The notes beneath the pieces were generated by a model. The model worked only from the letters and a program-made list of their open reading frames with translations. It had not been told where the DNA came from and made no database searches. The position numbers were made by a program, and so were the translations under genes. This document shows, piece after piece, positions 26,098-33,820 of a stretch of 64,000 nucleotides of DNA (positions are counted from its first letter, which is position 1; every line of letters begins with the position of its first letter). The stretch comes from JAIMBK01 sp040755975 (GTDB taxonomy: Bacteria; Bacillota; Desulfotomaculia; Desulfotomaculales; Nap2-2B). The stretch lies in NCBI GenBank assembly GCA_040755975.1, contig JBFLZY010000004.1, positions 1 through 64,000 on the forward strand, given 5' to 3'.

Positions 26098-26256
26098 AGA
26101 GAGGTATAAAGGCACAGAGGCACAGAGGCACAAAGAAATAAAGTCGGGAATATTTAGATATTGCCGGCGCCTTTAGCATATGTCGCTCTTGGCAAATCGA
26201 ACGGCGGGCCGGTGATTTTCGTTTTCTGTTGGTGCCACGAAAGTGGCATGGAGATC
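26098..26256 (+). repeat. Micro-repeats and partial element ahead of ligA
   Basis: The gap before ligA holds no gene. At 26103-26135 GGCACAGAGG/GGCACAAAG units recur. From about 26173 to 26212 the sequence matches the right end of the 50.3 kb element (GCATATGTCGCTC, then GGCAAATCGAACGGCGGGCC). It is followed by the family's trailing hairpin, GTGCCAC 26232-26238 with GTGGCAT 26243-26249, closing a GAAA tetraloop. The left part of the element is missing. The ligA ribosome binding site starts near 26276. Confidence 0.65.
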
Positions 26257-26290
26257 TAATCCCTAATCCATACTAAGGTGGTGAGGGTTG

Positions 26291-28312
26291 ATGGCAAGTC
26301 CTCTGGAGCAGGCCCGGGAAAGGGCAGAAAGGTTGCGGCGGGAAATTGCGTACCACGACTACCGTTATTATGTCCTGGACGCCCCGGAGATAACGGACGC
26401 CCAGTACGATCAGCTGATGCGGGAGCTGCTGGCCATCGAAAGGCAGTATCCCGAACTGGTCACGCCCGATTCCCCCACCCAACGCGTGGGCGGCAAGCCA
26501 CGGGAAGGTTTTGTTGCGGTGGCCCACTTGACGCCCATGCTCAGCCTGGCCAATGCTTTCGGGGAAGAGGAGTTGCGCGATTTTGACCGGCGGGTGCGCG
26601 CGGCCCTGCCTGGGGAAAAGGTCGAGTACGTGGTGGAATTAAAAATCGACGGCCTGGCTGTTTCCCTCTGGTACGAAAACGGCTTGTTTATGCGGGGGGC
26701 TACCCGGGGAGACGGCGAGATGGGAGAGGACATCACCCCCAACTTGAAAACGATTCCGGCCATCCCCTTGCGCCTTCGGGAAAACACCCCGGCCCTGGAG
26801 GTTCGGGGAGAGGTCTACATGACTAAGGAAGCCTTTTTGAAGCTTAATGAATCCCGCGAAGAAGCCGGGGAGCCCCTTTTTGCCAACCCGCGCAACGCCG
26901 CGGCCGGTTCGCTTCGCCAGCTGGACCCGGCGATAACCGCTTCCCGGAAGTTGAACATTTTCGTGTACGGCCTGGGCTTTTTTGCAGGAAAGGAAGTAGC
27001 TGAACACGTCCGGAGCCTGGAGTGGCTGATGGAATTGGGGTTTCCGGTAAACCGCCACTTCCGGGTTTTTGCGCAGATAGAGGAAGTTATTGACTACTGC
27101 GCCCGCTGGCAGGAGGAAAGATTCAACCTCCCTTATGCCGCCGACGGAATGGTAATTAAAGTAAACTCGTTAGATCAGCAGGCCCGCCTGGGGTCGACCA
27201 TGAAAAGCCCGCGCTGGGCGATTGCCTATAAATTTCCAGCCGAAGAAGCAAAAACGGTGGTTAAAGATATTATTTTGCGCGTGGGCCGGACGGGGGTGCT
27301 TACTCCTACGGCTATTCTGGAGCCTGTGCGGCTGGCCGGCACCACGGTGACCAAGGCCACCCTGCATAACGAAGACATGATTAAAGAAAAAGATGTCCGG
27401 ATCGGGGACACCGTCCTGGTCCATAAAGCCGGCGACGTTATTCCGGAGGTTATTTCCGTAGTGAAGGAAGCGCGCACGGGGAAAGAAAAAGTTTTTGCCT
27501 GGCCAGAGCGCTGTCCGGAATGCGGTTCGCACGTTGTCCGGCCAGCCGGGGAAGCGGCCGTTCGCTGCCCCAACGTGGCCTGTCCGGCCAGACTCCGGGA
27601 GGGTTTAATCCATTTTGTTTCCCGGTCGGCCATGGACATTATGGGCCTGGGTCCGGCCGTCCTGAGTCAGTTGCTGGCCAAAGGCCTGGTGAACGATCCC
27701 GCGGATTTATACAAGTTGCATTTCGAAGACCTGGTGAACCTGGAGCGCATGGGTCCGAAATCCAGCCAGAACCTTCTGGAAGCTATTGCCAGAAGTAAGG
27801 AGAACCCCTTGCACCGGTTGTTGTTTGCCTTGGGAATCCGGCACGTGGGCGAGCGGGCGGCAAAAATTTTAGCCGAACGTTTTGGGTCCATGGAAAGGCT
27901 TTCCCGGGCCCGCTCCGAAGAACTCGTCGAGATCCCGGAAATCGGGCCGAAAATCGCGGAGAGCGTGGTCGCCTTTTTTGCGGCGGAGAAAAACCGGGAA
28001 CTGCTCCAGAAGCTGGCCGGAGCGGGGGTCAACATGCGGGAAGAAAAAGCGTTCGCGGAAGAGAAGCCTTTCGCGGGCAAGCTCTTTGTGCTCACCGGAG
28101 CGCTTTCGCGGTATACCCGCCAGCAGGCCCAGGAACTGATCGAGAGCCTCGGGGGCCGGGTTACTTCCAGCGTCAGCAAAAAAACCGATTACGTGGTGGT
28201 TGGGGAAGACCCGGGGAGTAAGTACGATAAGGCCGTATCGCTGGGCGTGCCCGTTTTGCGGGAAGAAGAGTTTGTTGAACTGATCAAATCATTTTTTAGG
28301 GGAGGTTCTTGA
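26291..28312 (+). CDS. ligA: NAD-dependent DNA ligase
   Basis: A 673-residue replicative ligase. The adenylated lysine is in ELKIDGLAVSLWYENG near residue 118. A four-cysteine zinc finger (CPECGSH...RCPNVACPARL) is at about 408-432, helix-hairpin-helix repeats follow, and a BRCT domain (FVLTGALSRYTRQQAQELIE) fills the C-terminus from about 595. ATG 26291 follows GGTGGTGAGG; a TTG one codon earlier is possible. gatC begins two bases after its stop, so the genes are co-transcribed. Confidence 0.97.
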   Translation: MASPLEQARERAERLRREIAYHDYRYYVLDAPEITDAQYDQLMRELLAIERQYPELVTPDSPTQRVGGKPREGFVAVAHLTPMLSLANAFGEEELRDFDRRVRAALPGEKVEYVVELKIDGLAVSLWYENGLFMRGATRGDGEMGEDITPNLKTIPAIPLRLRENTPALEVRGEVYMTKEAFLKLNESREEAGEPLFANPRNAAAGSLRQLDPAITASRKLNIFVYGLGFFAGKEVAEHVRSLEWLMELGFPVNRHFRVFAQIEEVIDYCARWQEERFNLPYAADGMVIKVNSLDQQARLGSTMKSPRWAIAYKFPAEEAKTVVKDIILRVGRTGVLTPTAILEPVRLAGTTVTKATLHNEDMIKEKDVRIGDTVLVHKAGDVIPEVISVVKEARTGKEKVFAWPERCPECGSHVVRPAGEAAVRCPNVACPARLREGLIHFVSRSAMDIMGLGPAVLSQLLAKGLVNDPADLYKLHFEDLVNLERMGPKSSQNLLEAIARSKENPLHRLLFALGIRHVGERAAKILAERFGSMERLSRARSEELVEIPEIGPKIAESVVAFFAAEKNRELLQKLAGAGVNMREEKAFAEEKPFAGKLFVLTGALSRYTRQQAQELIESLGGRVTSSVSKKTDYVVVGEDPGSKYDKAVSLGVPVLREEEFVELIKSFFRGGS

Positions 28313-28313
28313 G

Positions 28314-28595
28314 GTGTTAACAATTAAAGAAGTCGAGCACGTTGCTTTGCTGGCCCGCCTGGAATTAACCGCTGAAGAGAAGAAAATGTATACGCGCCAG
28401 TTGGGCGATATTCTTGAGTATGCCCAGAAGTTAAATAAACTGGACACGCGCGACGTACCCCCGACGGCCCACGTGCTGCCGCTGAAAAACGTTTTCCGTG
28501 AGGATCGAACCGGGGAGCATTTGCCGCCGGAAAAGGTGCTGGCCAATGCTCCCGACCGGGAAGGGCAGTTTTTTAGGGTGCCCCGGATTGTGTAG
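28314..28595 (+). CDS. gatC: Glutamyl-tRNA(Gln) amidotransferase subunit C
   Basis: The 93-residue stabilising subunit of the GatCAB amidotransferase, which converts Glu-tRNA(Gln) or Asp-tRNA(Asn) to the amide. IKEVEHVALLARLELTAEE and the tail DREGQFFRVPRIV are typical. The start is GTG 28314 with GGGGAGG upstream. The gene order C-A-B follows. Confidence 0.94.
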   Translation: MLTIKEVEHVALLARLELTAEEKKMYTRQLGDILEYAQKLNKLDTRDVPPTAHVLPLKNVFREDRTGEHLPPEKVLANAPDREGQFFRVPRIV

Positions 28596-28608
28596 AGGAG
28601 GTAATGTC

Positions 28609-30066
28609 TTGGAGTTATATTATCTAACGGCCCACGAACTGCACGATCTGCTTGTCGGCAGGGAGATCAGCGCCGAGGAACTATGCAAAGCTTATTTTAA
28701 GCGCATTGAAGCCGTTGAGGACAAGCTTAAAGCTTACGTCACCGTGACCAAAGAAAGCGCCCTGGCGCGGGCGAAAGAGATTGACCGGCAAATTGCCGCC
28801 GGTGACCGGTCTGCGCCACTGGCGGGCATTCCCGTTGCCGTTAAGGATAACCTTTGTACAGAGGGAGTGCGGACAACCTGTTCCTCCAAAATTCTCTATA
28901 ATTTTATTCCGCCTTACAATGCCACCGTAATTAATAAATTAAATGCGGCCGGGGCGATAATTTTAGGGAAAACAAATATGGACGAATTTGCCATGGGTTC
29001 TTCCACGGAAAATTCGGGTTTTTTCCCCACGCATAACCCTTGGGATCTGGAACGGGTACCGGGCGGTTCCAGCGGCGGCTCGGCGGTGGCGGTGGCCGCC
29101 GGCGAGGCGGCGGCGGCGCTGGGTTCCGATACGGGCGGTTCCATCCGCCAGCCGGCCGCCTTCTGCGGCATAGTAGGCTTAAAGCCGACCTACGGGGCGG
29201 TCTCCCGCTTCGGGCTGGTTGCTTTTGCTTCCTCCTTGGATCAGATCGGCCCCTTAACGCGGGACGTAACCGATTGCGCCCTGGTCATGAACGCAATTGC
29301 CGGGCACGATCCCCTTGATACCACTTCCGCGCCCGGACCGGTGCCGGATTACACCGCCTACCTGCAAAACGATGGGCGCGGCTTAAAAATAGGCGTACCT
29401 AAAGAATATATGGGCGAAGGTATTTCTCCCGCGGTAAAGCAAGTTATCGAGCAGGCGCTCGGCACCCTGGCCGGCCTGGGGGCGGAAATCGAGGAAACCA
29501 GCCTGCCCCACAGCGAATACGCCCTTCCGGCGTACTATTTAATTGCTCCGGCGGAAGCCAGCTCCAATCTGGCCCGCTATGACGGGGTGCGTTACGGCTA
29601 CCGGGCCGGGGGGGCTGCCGACGTGGTGGATATGTTCATGAAAACCCGCAGCCTGGGCTTCGGGCCGGAGGTAAAGCGCCGGATTATGTTGGGCACCTAC
29701 GCCCTGTCCGCCGGCTACTACGACGCCTACTACTTAAAGGCATTAAAGGTACGTACGCTCATCAAGCAGGACTTCGACCGGGCCTTTGCCAGATACGACG
29801 TTTTGCTTTCCCCGACCACCCCGTCGCCAGCCTTCAAGCAGGGAGAAAAGGTGGCCGATCCGCTGCAGATGTACATGTCGGATATCTGTACCCTTTCGGT
29901 AAACCTGGCCGGCCTCCCGGGCATCTCCATCCCGGCCGGCTTCGCAGACGGGCTGCCGGTCGGGATGCAGTTAATCGGCAAGCCCTTCGATGAAGGCACG
30001 CTCCTGCGCGTAGCGTATACCTTTGAGCAAAACACGGAACACCACAAAGCCAGACCTAAAATATAA
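28609..30066 (+). CDS. gatA: Glutamyl-tRNA(Gln) amidotransferase subunit A
   Basis: The 485-residue glutaminase subunit, an amidase-signature enzyme. The catalytic Ser-cisSer-Lys set is seen in AVKDNLCTEGV, VPGGSSGGSAVAVAAG and GSDTGGSIRQPAAFCG. The start is TTG 28609 because GAGGAGG lies 8 bases upstream; an ATG three bases earlier is in another frame, and a longer frame from 28498 overlaps gatC. The product then begins ELYYLTAHELHDLL, the usual start. Confidence 0.95.
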   Translation: MELYYLTAHELHDLLVGREISAEELCKAYFKRIEAVEDKLKAYVTVTKESALARAKEIDRQIAAGDRSAPLAGIPVAVKDNLCTEGVRTTCSSKILYNFIPPYNATVINKLNAAGAIILGKTNMDEFAMGSSTENSGFFPTHNPWDLERVPGGSSGGSAVAVAAGEAAAALGSDTGGSIRQPAAFCGIVGLKPTYGAVSRFGLVAFASSLDQIGPLTRDVTDCALVMNAIAGHDPLDTTSAPGPVPDYTAYLQNDGRGLKIGVPKEYMGEGISPAVKQVIEQALGTLAGLGAEIEETSLPHSEYALPAYYLIAPAEASSNLARYDGVRYGYRAGGAADVVDMFMKTRSLGFGPEVKRRIMLGTYALSAGYYDAYYLKALKVRTLIKQDFDRAFARYDVLLSPTTPSPAFKQGEKVADPLQMYMSDICTLSVNLAGLPGISIPAGFADGLPVGMQLIGKPFDEGTLLRVAYTFEQNTEHHKARPKI

Positions 30067-30093
30067 AACCCGGTGCCAGGAAAGGAGAGTTTT

Positions 30094-31527
30094 ATGGAGT
30101 ACGAAGCCGTCATCGGCCTGGAAGTACACGTGGAGCTGAAAACAAAAACCAAGATCTTTTGCCCCTCGACGACCGAATTCGGCGGCGACCCCAATACCCA
30201 CACCTGCCCGGTGTGCCTGGGACTGCCCGGGGTGCTGCCGGTGCTGAACAAAAAGGTGCTGGAATACGCCATCCGGGCTGCTCTGGCCTTAAACTGCGAG
30301 ATTGCGGAATTTTCCAAGTTCGACCGGAAAAATTACTATTACCCCGATATGCCCAAAAACTACCAGATCTCGCAATATGACCTTCCCCTGGCCAAAAACG
30401 GCTACCTGGACATTGAGGTGGACGGACAGACCAGGCGCATCGGAATCACCCGCCTGCACATGGAGGAAGATACGGGCAAACTCGTCCACCAGGGCACCAT
30501 CACCACCACGCCGTATTCGCTGGTGGACTACAACCGGGCCGGCGTGCCCTTAATCGAAATCGTTTCCGAGCCGGACCTGCGTTCGCCGGAGGAGGCGCGG
30601 GTCTACATGGAAAAACTGCGCTCCATCATCCAGTATACCGGCGTTTCCGACTGCAAAATGGAAGAAGGCTCCCTGCGCTGCGACGCCAACGTTTCGGTGC
30701 GGCCGAAGGGAAACAGGGAATTTGGAACCAAAACGGAAATCAAGAATATGAATTCTTTTAAGGCCTTGTACCGGGCGCTCAGCTACGAGGTCCAGCGCCA
30801 GATCGACGTGCTCGAAGATGGCGGCCGGATCATTCAGGAAACCCGCACCTGGGACGAGGGCAAAGGGGTGACCCTGCCCATGCGCAGCAAGGAAGAAGCG
30901 CACGATTACCGCTACTTTCCCGAGCCCGACCTGGTGCCGCTGGTGATTGACCGCCGGTGGGTGGAAGAAATCCGGACCTCTTTACCCGAACTTCCTGACC
31001 GGCGCCGGCAGCGTTACATGGAACAGTTCGGCCTGCCCGCTTACGACGCTTCCGTGCTGACGGCGACCATTGAGCTGGCCGAGTACTTTGAAGCCTGCGT
31101 AGCCCATTATCCCGACGCGAAAACGGTGAGCAACTGGGTTATGGGCGACCTTTCCCGCCTCTTGAATGCACATAACCTGGAAATCACCCGGTGCCGGATC
31201 CGGCCGGAACAGCTGGCCCAGATGCTCAGGCTCATCGCTCAGGGCACCATCAGCGGTAAAATCGCCAAGACGGTTTTTGAAGAAATGTTCGCCACGGGCA
31301 GCGATCCGGAGAAAATCGTGAAAGAAAAGGGGCTTGTCCAGATTACCGACGAAGGGGCCATTGCCGCCATCGTGGAGGAAGTAATCGCCAACCATCCCAA
31401 GGTGGTGGAAGATTACCGGGCCGGCAAGGACAAAGCCTTGGGCTTTTTGGTCGGGCAGGTCATGAAGGCCACCAGAGGCAAAGCCAATCCGGAATTGGTC
31501 AACAGGCTTCTCAAAGAGAGACTATAA
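30094..31527 (+). CDS. gatB: Glutamyl-tRNA(Gln) amidotransferase subunit B
   Basis: The 477-residue subunit that binds the charged tRNA and activates its carboxylate with ATP. It begins YEAVIGLEVHVELKTKTKI and has the zinc-binding cysteines in KIFCPSTTEFGG and HTCPVCLGLPG, the KNYYYPDMPKNYQISQYD core and a C-terminal YqeY-like tail domain. AAAGGAG precedes the ATG at 30094. The presence of gatCAB means Gln-tRNA, and possibly Asn-tRNA, is made indirectly here. Confidence 0.96.
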   Translation: MEYEAVIGLEVHVELKTKTKIFCPSTTEFGGDPNTHTCPVCLGLPGVLPVLNKKVLEYAIRAALALNCEIAEFSKFDRKNYYYPDMPKNYQISQYDLPLAKNGYLDIEVDGQTRRIGITRLHMEEDTGKLVHQGTITTTPYSLVDYNRAGVPLIEIVSEPDLRSPEEARVYMEKLRSIIQYTGVSDCKMEEGSLRCDANVSVRPKGNREFGTKTEIKNMNSFKALYRALSYEVQRQIDVLEDGGRIIQETRTWDEGKGVTLPMRSKEEAHDYRYFPEPDLVPLVIDRRWVEEIRTSLPELPDRRRQRYMEQFGLPAYDASVLTATIELAEYFEACVAHYPDAKTVSNWVMGDLSRLLNAHNLEITRCRIRPEQLAQMLRLIAQGTISGKIAKTVFEEMFATGSDPEKIVKEKGLVQITDEGAIAAIVEEVIANHPKVVEDYRAGKDKALGFLVGQVMKATRGKANPELVNRLLKERL

Positions 31528-31621
31528 GTATTTTAAAGCTCAGGCAGGATTTTTAAAAAAAATGTCGAATGGAGTAAGTGTTAAGTCTTGTTAAATAAAT
31601 CTCAAGCGTTTTTAAAAATTA

Positions 31622-31653
31622 GGTAGAGATGGTTCCCGGGAGCTATCTCTACC
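31622..31653 (+). repeat. Inverted repeat downstream of gatB
   Basis: GGTAGAGAT at 31622-31630 pairs with ATCTCTACC at 31645-31653 around a 14-base loop that itself holds TCCCGGGA. The stem is stable but is followed by CTTTACA rather than a T-run, so it may protect the gatB 3' end rather than terminate. It lies about 95 bases after the gatB stop. Confidence 0.45.
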
Positions 31654-31718
31654 CTTTACAGGTTAAGTTGTTGGTCAAGGTTTATATATAGAAAGCTCAT
31701 CTAAATACTTTTGTCCGC

Positions 31719-31755
31719 TGCATATGCAGGCGAATACTGCATATGCACTTTTTTT
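31719..31755 (+). terminator. Terminator of the gatCAB transcript
   Basis: An 11-bp stem (TGCATATGCAG 31719-31729 with CTGCATATGCA 31737-31747, seven-base loop) is followed by C and seven T. It ends the plus-strand transcript. Its T-run covers the stop codon of the convergent mini-gene at 31754-31840, so the two units are packed tail to tail. Confidence 0.75.
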
Positions 31756-31840
31756 AACCCAGCACACCAGCACCCATCAGGATAACGAATAAAATTGTGA
31801 AACCGAGGAGCGCAATTAAAGTAGTATCTTCACTGGCCAT
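31754..31840 (-). CDS. 28-residue one-helix protein beside the symporter
   Basis: An open frame of 28 codons with AAAGGAGG ahead of the ATG at 31840, only 27 bases after the symporter stop. The product has an acidic polar start (MASEDTT) followed by one hydrophobic helix (LIALLGFTILFVILMGAGVLG) and nothing else. I infer a tiny membrane subunit or stabiliser of the upstream sodium:solute symporter. I recall similar tiny proteins beside such symporters in other Clostridia being named 'symporter small accessory protein', but cannot check this. The strong site, tight coupling and clean helix argue against chance; the length alone cannot prove expression. Confidence 0.7.
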   Translation of the reverse strand: MASEDTTLIALLGFTILFVILMGAGVLG

Positions 31841-31867
31841 GTTAAGAAACCTCCTTTGCAGTCAAAT

Positions 31868-33670
31868 TTAACTCTTGCTGACGGACGGCTTCGGAGTGGC
31901 CGGAGCGTGTACTTCGTCCACAACGATTTTTTGCTCTACTTCCGCCCGCATGATTTGTTCCTCGGTGATCGTGGCCATTCCCGCCTTAAAGCAGAGTGCC
32001 CACATCATGATCATTCCCAGCAGCCACCAGACGATTTGCCAGGCCCACAGGGGCGGGAAACCTGCAAAGGAGAAAGCGTGGTTGCCAAGGATGGCGAAGG
32101 GGCCGATGGCGAACAGGTACCACAAAGGCACCCCTACTTTCAGGATGTTGCGCCACCTCTTCTGGGAGAGGGTGGGGGAATCGATGCTGTTCAGCCACTC
32201 GCGTACTTCCCTTTGCCGCTCTCTGATTTCCGGCGAATCTTTCACACCCAGGCCGCGGCAGAGGTAGGCCACGGCCAGCGCCGCAATGATGCCCCACCCG
32301 GCGGAATGGATGGTGAGCGGGTACTTGAATACACCGAAAGTGAGGTATACGGCCACAATTCCCGCCAACGTGCCGAGCACGGCGCCGATTCCCGGAAATC
32401 TAAGTCCCCAGATGGTTCCCAGCAGCGGCAGGTACATGATAAACCCGAACGCGGTGGCCAACCCGCCCAGCATGACCAGGGCCTCCGTAGAAGTCATCCC
32501 GACGTATAGGGCCACTATCGTGATGGCTAGGGCCAGAATCCGGGAGGTCCAGATTTGCTCGCCGTGGCCGGCCTGCGGGCGGATATAGCGGAAGTAAACG
32601 TCGCGGCACATGATGGTGGAACCGGTCCCGACGTACGGAGCGGCGGTGGAATGCATGGCGGCGATGGCGCCGATAAAGACGATCCCCAGCCAGATTCCCG
32701 GCACGAAGTGCTGCATCAGGCTGGGTACGACATCTCCGTCCTTGGCGATGCCCAGGGCGCTGGTGAGGAATTTGCCGCCCATGCCCTGGATGGCGGTGAA
32801 GAAGAACAGCGCAAAGCCGACCAGCCAGGTGGAGGCGAAAGCCTGCTGCCAGGCAAAAGGCCGGGGATTTTTATTGGCAAACTGCCACATGGTGAAAGCC
32901 GGCGAAGACTGAATGCCCATGAGTGAAAACATGTAGGTGAGGATCATGGCAGTCGTCCAGATTTGCTTGCCGGTGGTGAACTCAATAAGCGACGGGATTT
33001 CCAGAGCTTCTTTGGGTAGGGTGGCCAGTTTGGCGCTGAAGTCCGTCCAGCCGCCGAAGTGGATCAGGACAAAAACGCCCAGAATAATTATCCCGGCTAC
33101 AAGCGCGACACACTGCATCACGCCTACCCAAGTGCTGGCGCGCAAGCCCCCGGCAGCCACGTAGAAGAGTACTACCACGGCTAAGAAAATTGCGCCCCAC
33201 TCGTAGGAGAACCCGGTGACCCAATGGAAAAGCGAGCCGGCCGCCATAAACTGAACCGCGGAATAAAAAGCGGAATACAGGAAGGCGGCGATGACCACCA
33301 GCCAGCGCATCCCCTCGTTGCCGAAGTAGTAAGCGTACATGTCGCCGGGGGTGATAAAGCCGTAGCGTTTTCCCAAAAGCCAGACCCGTTTGGCAAAAAA
33401 GGTGCCCGTGATCGGGATGGTTAAAACGTAAAAAGAAGCAAAGGCATACGCCAGGCCGTCCTTCCAGATCAGGCCGGGATGCCCGATAAAGGTCCAGCCG
33501 CTGAAAGACGCGGCAGTTGCGGCCAGCAGGAAGGCGATCATGGGAATCTGCCTGCCGGCAACTACGTAATCACCGGCCGTTTTGGATTTTACCGCGCCCT
33601 CTATGCCCCAGTAAAAGCAGTAGACTATGTAAGCGATCAGCAAAATCCAGACCCACGTTACACCGCTCAT
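31868..33670 (-). CDS. Sodium:solute symporter, SSS family
   Basis: A 600-residue permease with about thirteen helices. It has the SSS core, including DYVVAGRQIPMIAFLLAATAAS at residues 34-55 and the helix 5 region YVAAGGLRASTWVGVMQ, which is typical of the family. A soluble C-terminal part after about residue 480 returns to the membrane twice. Sodium-driven uptake is a family property; the substrate is inferred to be a short monocarboxylate because two CoA ligases lie upstream on the same strand. AAAGGAGGG precedes the ATG. The mini-gene at 31754 follows. The 150 bases to acs hold an inverted repeat (CCTCT/AGAGG near 33795-33816) and no gene. Confidence 0.85.
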   Translation of the reverse strand: MSGVTWVWILLIAYIVYCFYWGIEGAVKSKTAGDYVVAGRQIPMIAFLLAATAASFSGWTFIGHPGLIWKDGLAYAFASFYVLTIPITGTFFAKRVWLLGKRYGFITPGDMYAYYFGNEGMRWLVVIAAFLYSAFYSAVQFMAAGSLFHWVTGFSYEWGAIFLAVVVLFYVAAGGLRASTWVGVMQCVALVAGIIILGVFVLIHFGGWTDFSAKLATLPKEALEIPSLIEFTTGKQIWTTAMILTYMFSLMGIQSSPAFTMWQFANKNPRPFAWQQAFASTWLVGFALFFFTAIQGMGGKFLTSALGIAKDGDVVPSLMQHFVPGIWLGIVFIGAIAAMHSTAAPYVGTGSTIMCRDVYFRYIRPQAGHGEQIWTSRILALAITIVALYVGMTSTEALVMLGGLATAFGFIMYLPLLGTIWGLRFPGIGAVLGTLAGIVAVYLTFGVFKYPLTIHSAGWGIIAALAVAYLCRGLGVKDSPEIRERQREVREWLNSIDSPTLSQKRWRNILKVGVPLWYLFAIGPFAILGNHAFSFAGFPPLWAWQIVWWLLGMIMMWALCFKAGMATITEEQIMRAEVEQKIVVDEVHAPATPKPSVSKS

Positions 33671-33820
33671 AATAACCCTCCTTTGGTTTTATATTTCATA
33701 AAGATTAAAGTATTATCAGAACAATTCTCGATGCTCACTCACCCCCTCCCTTTTTTCTGAAATGAATCACTATGTATTGTTCCGTTATCGACCTCCTCTC
33801 TGTTTTGAAATAGAGGAATC

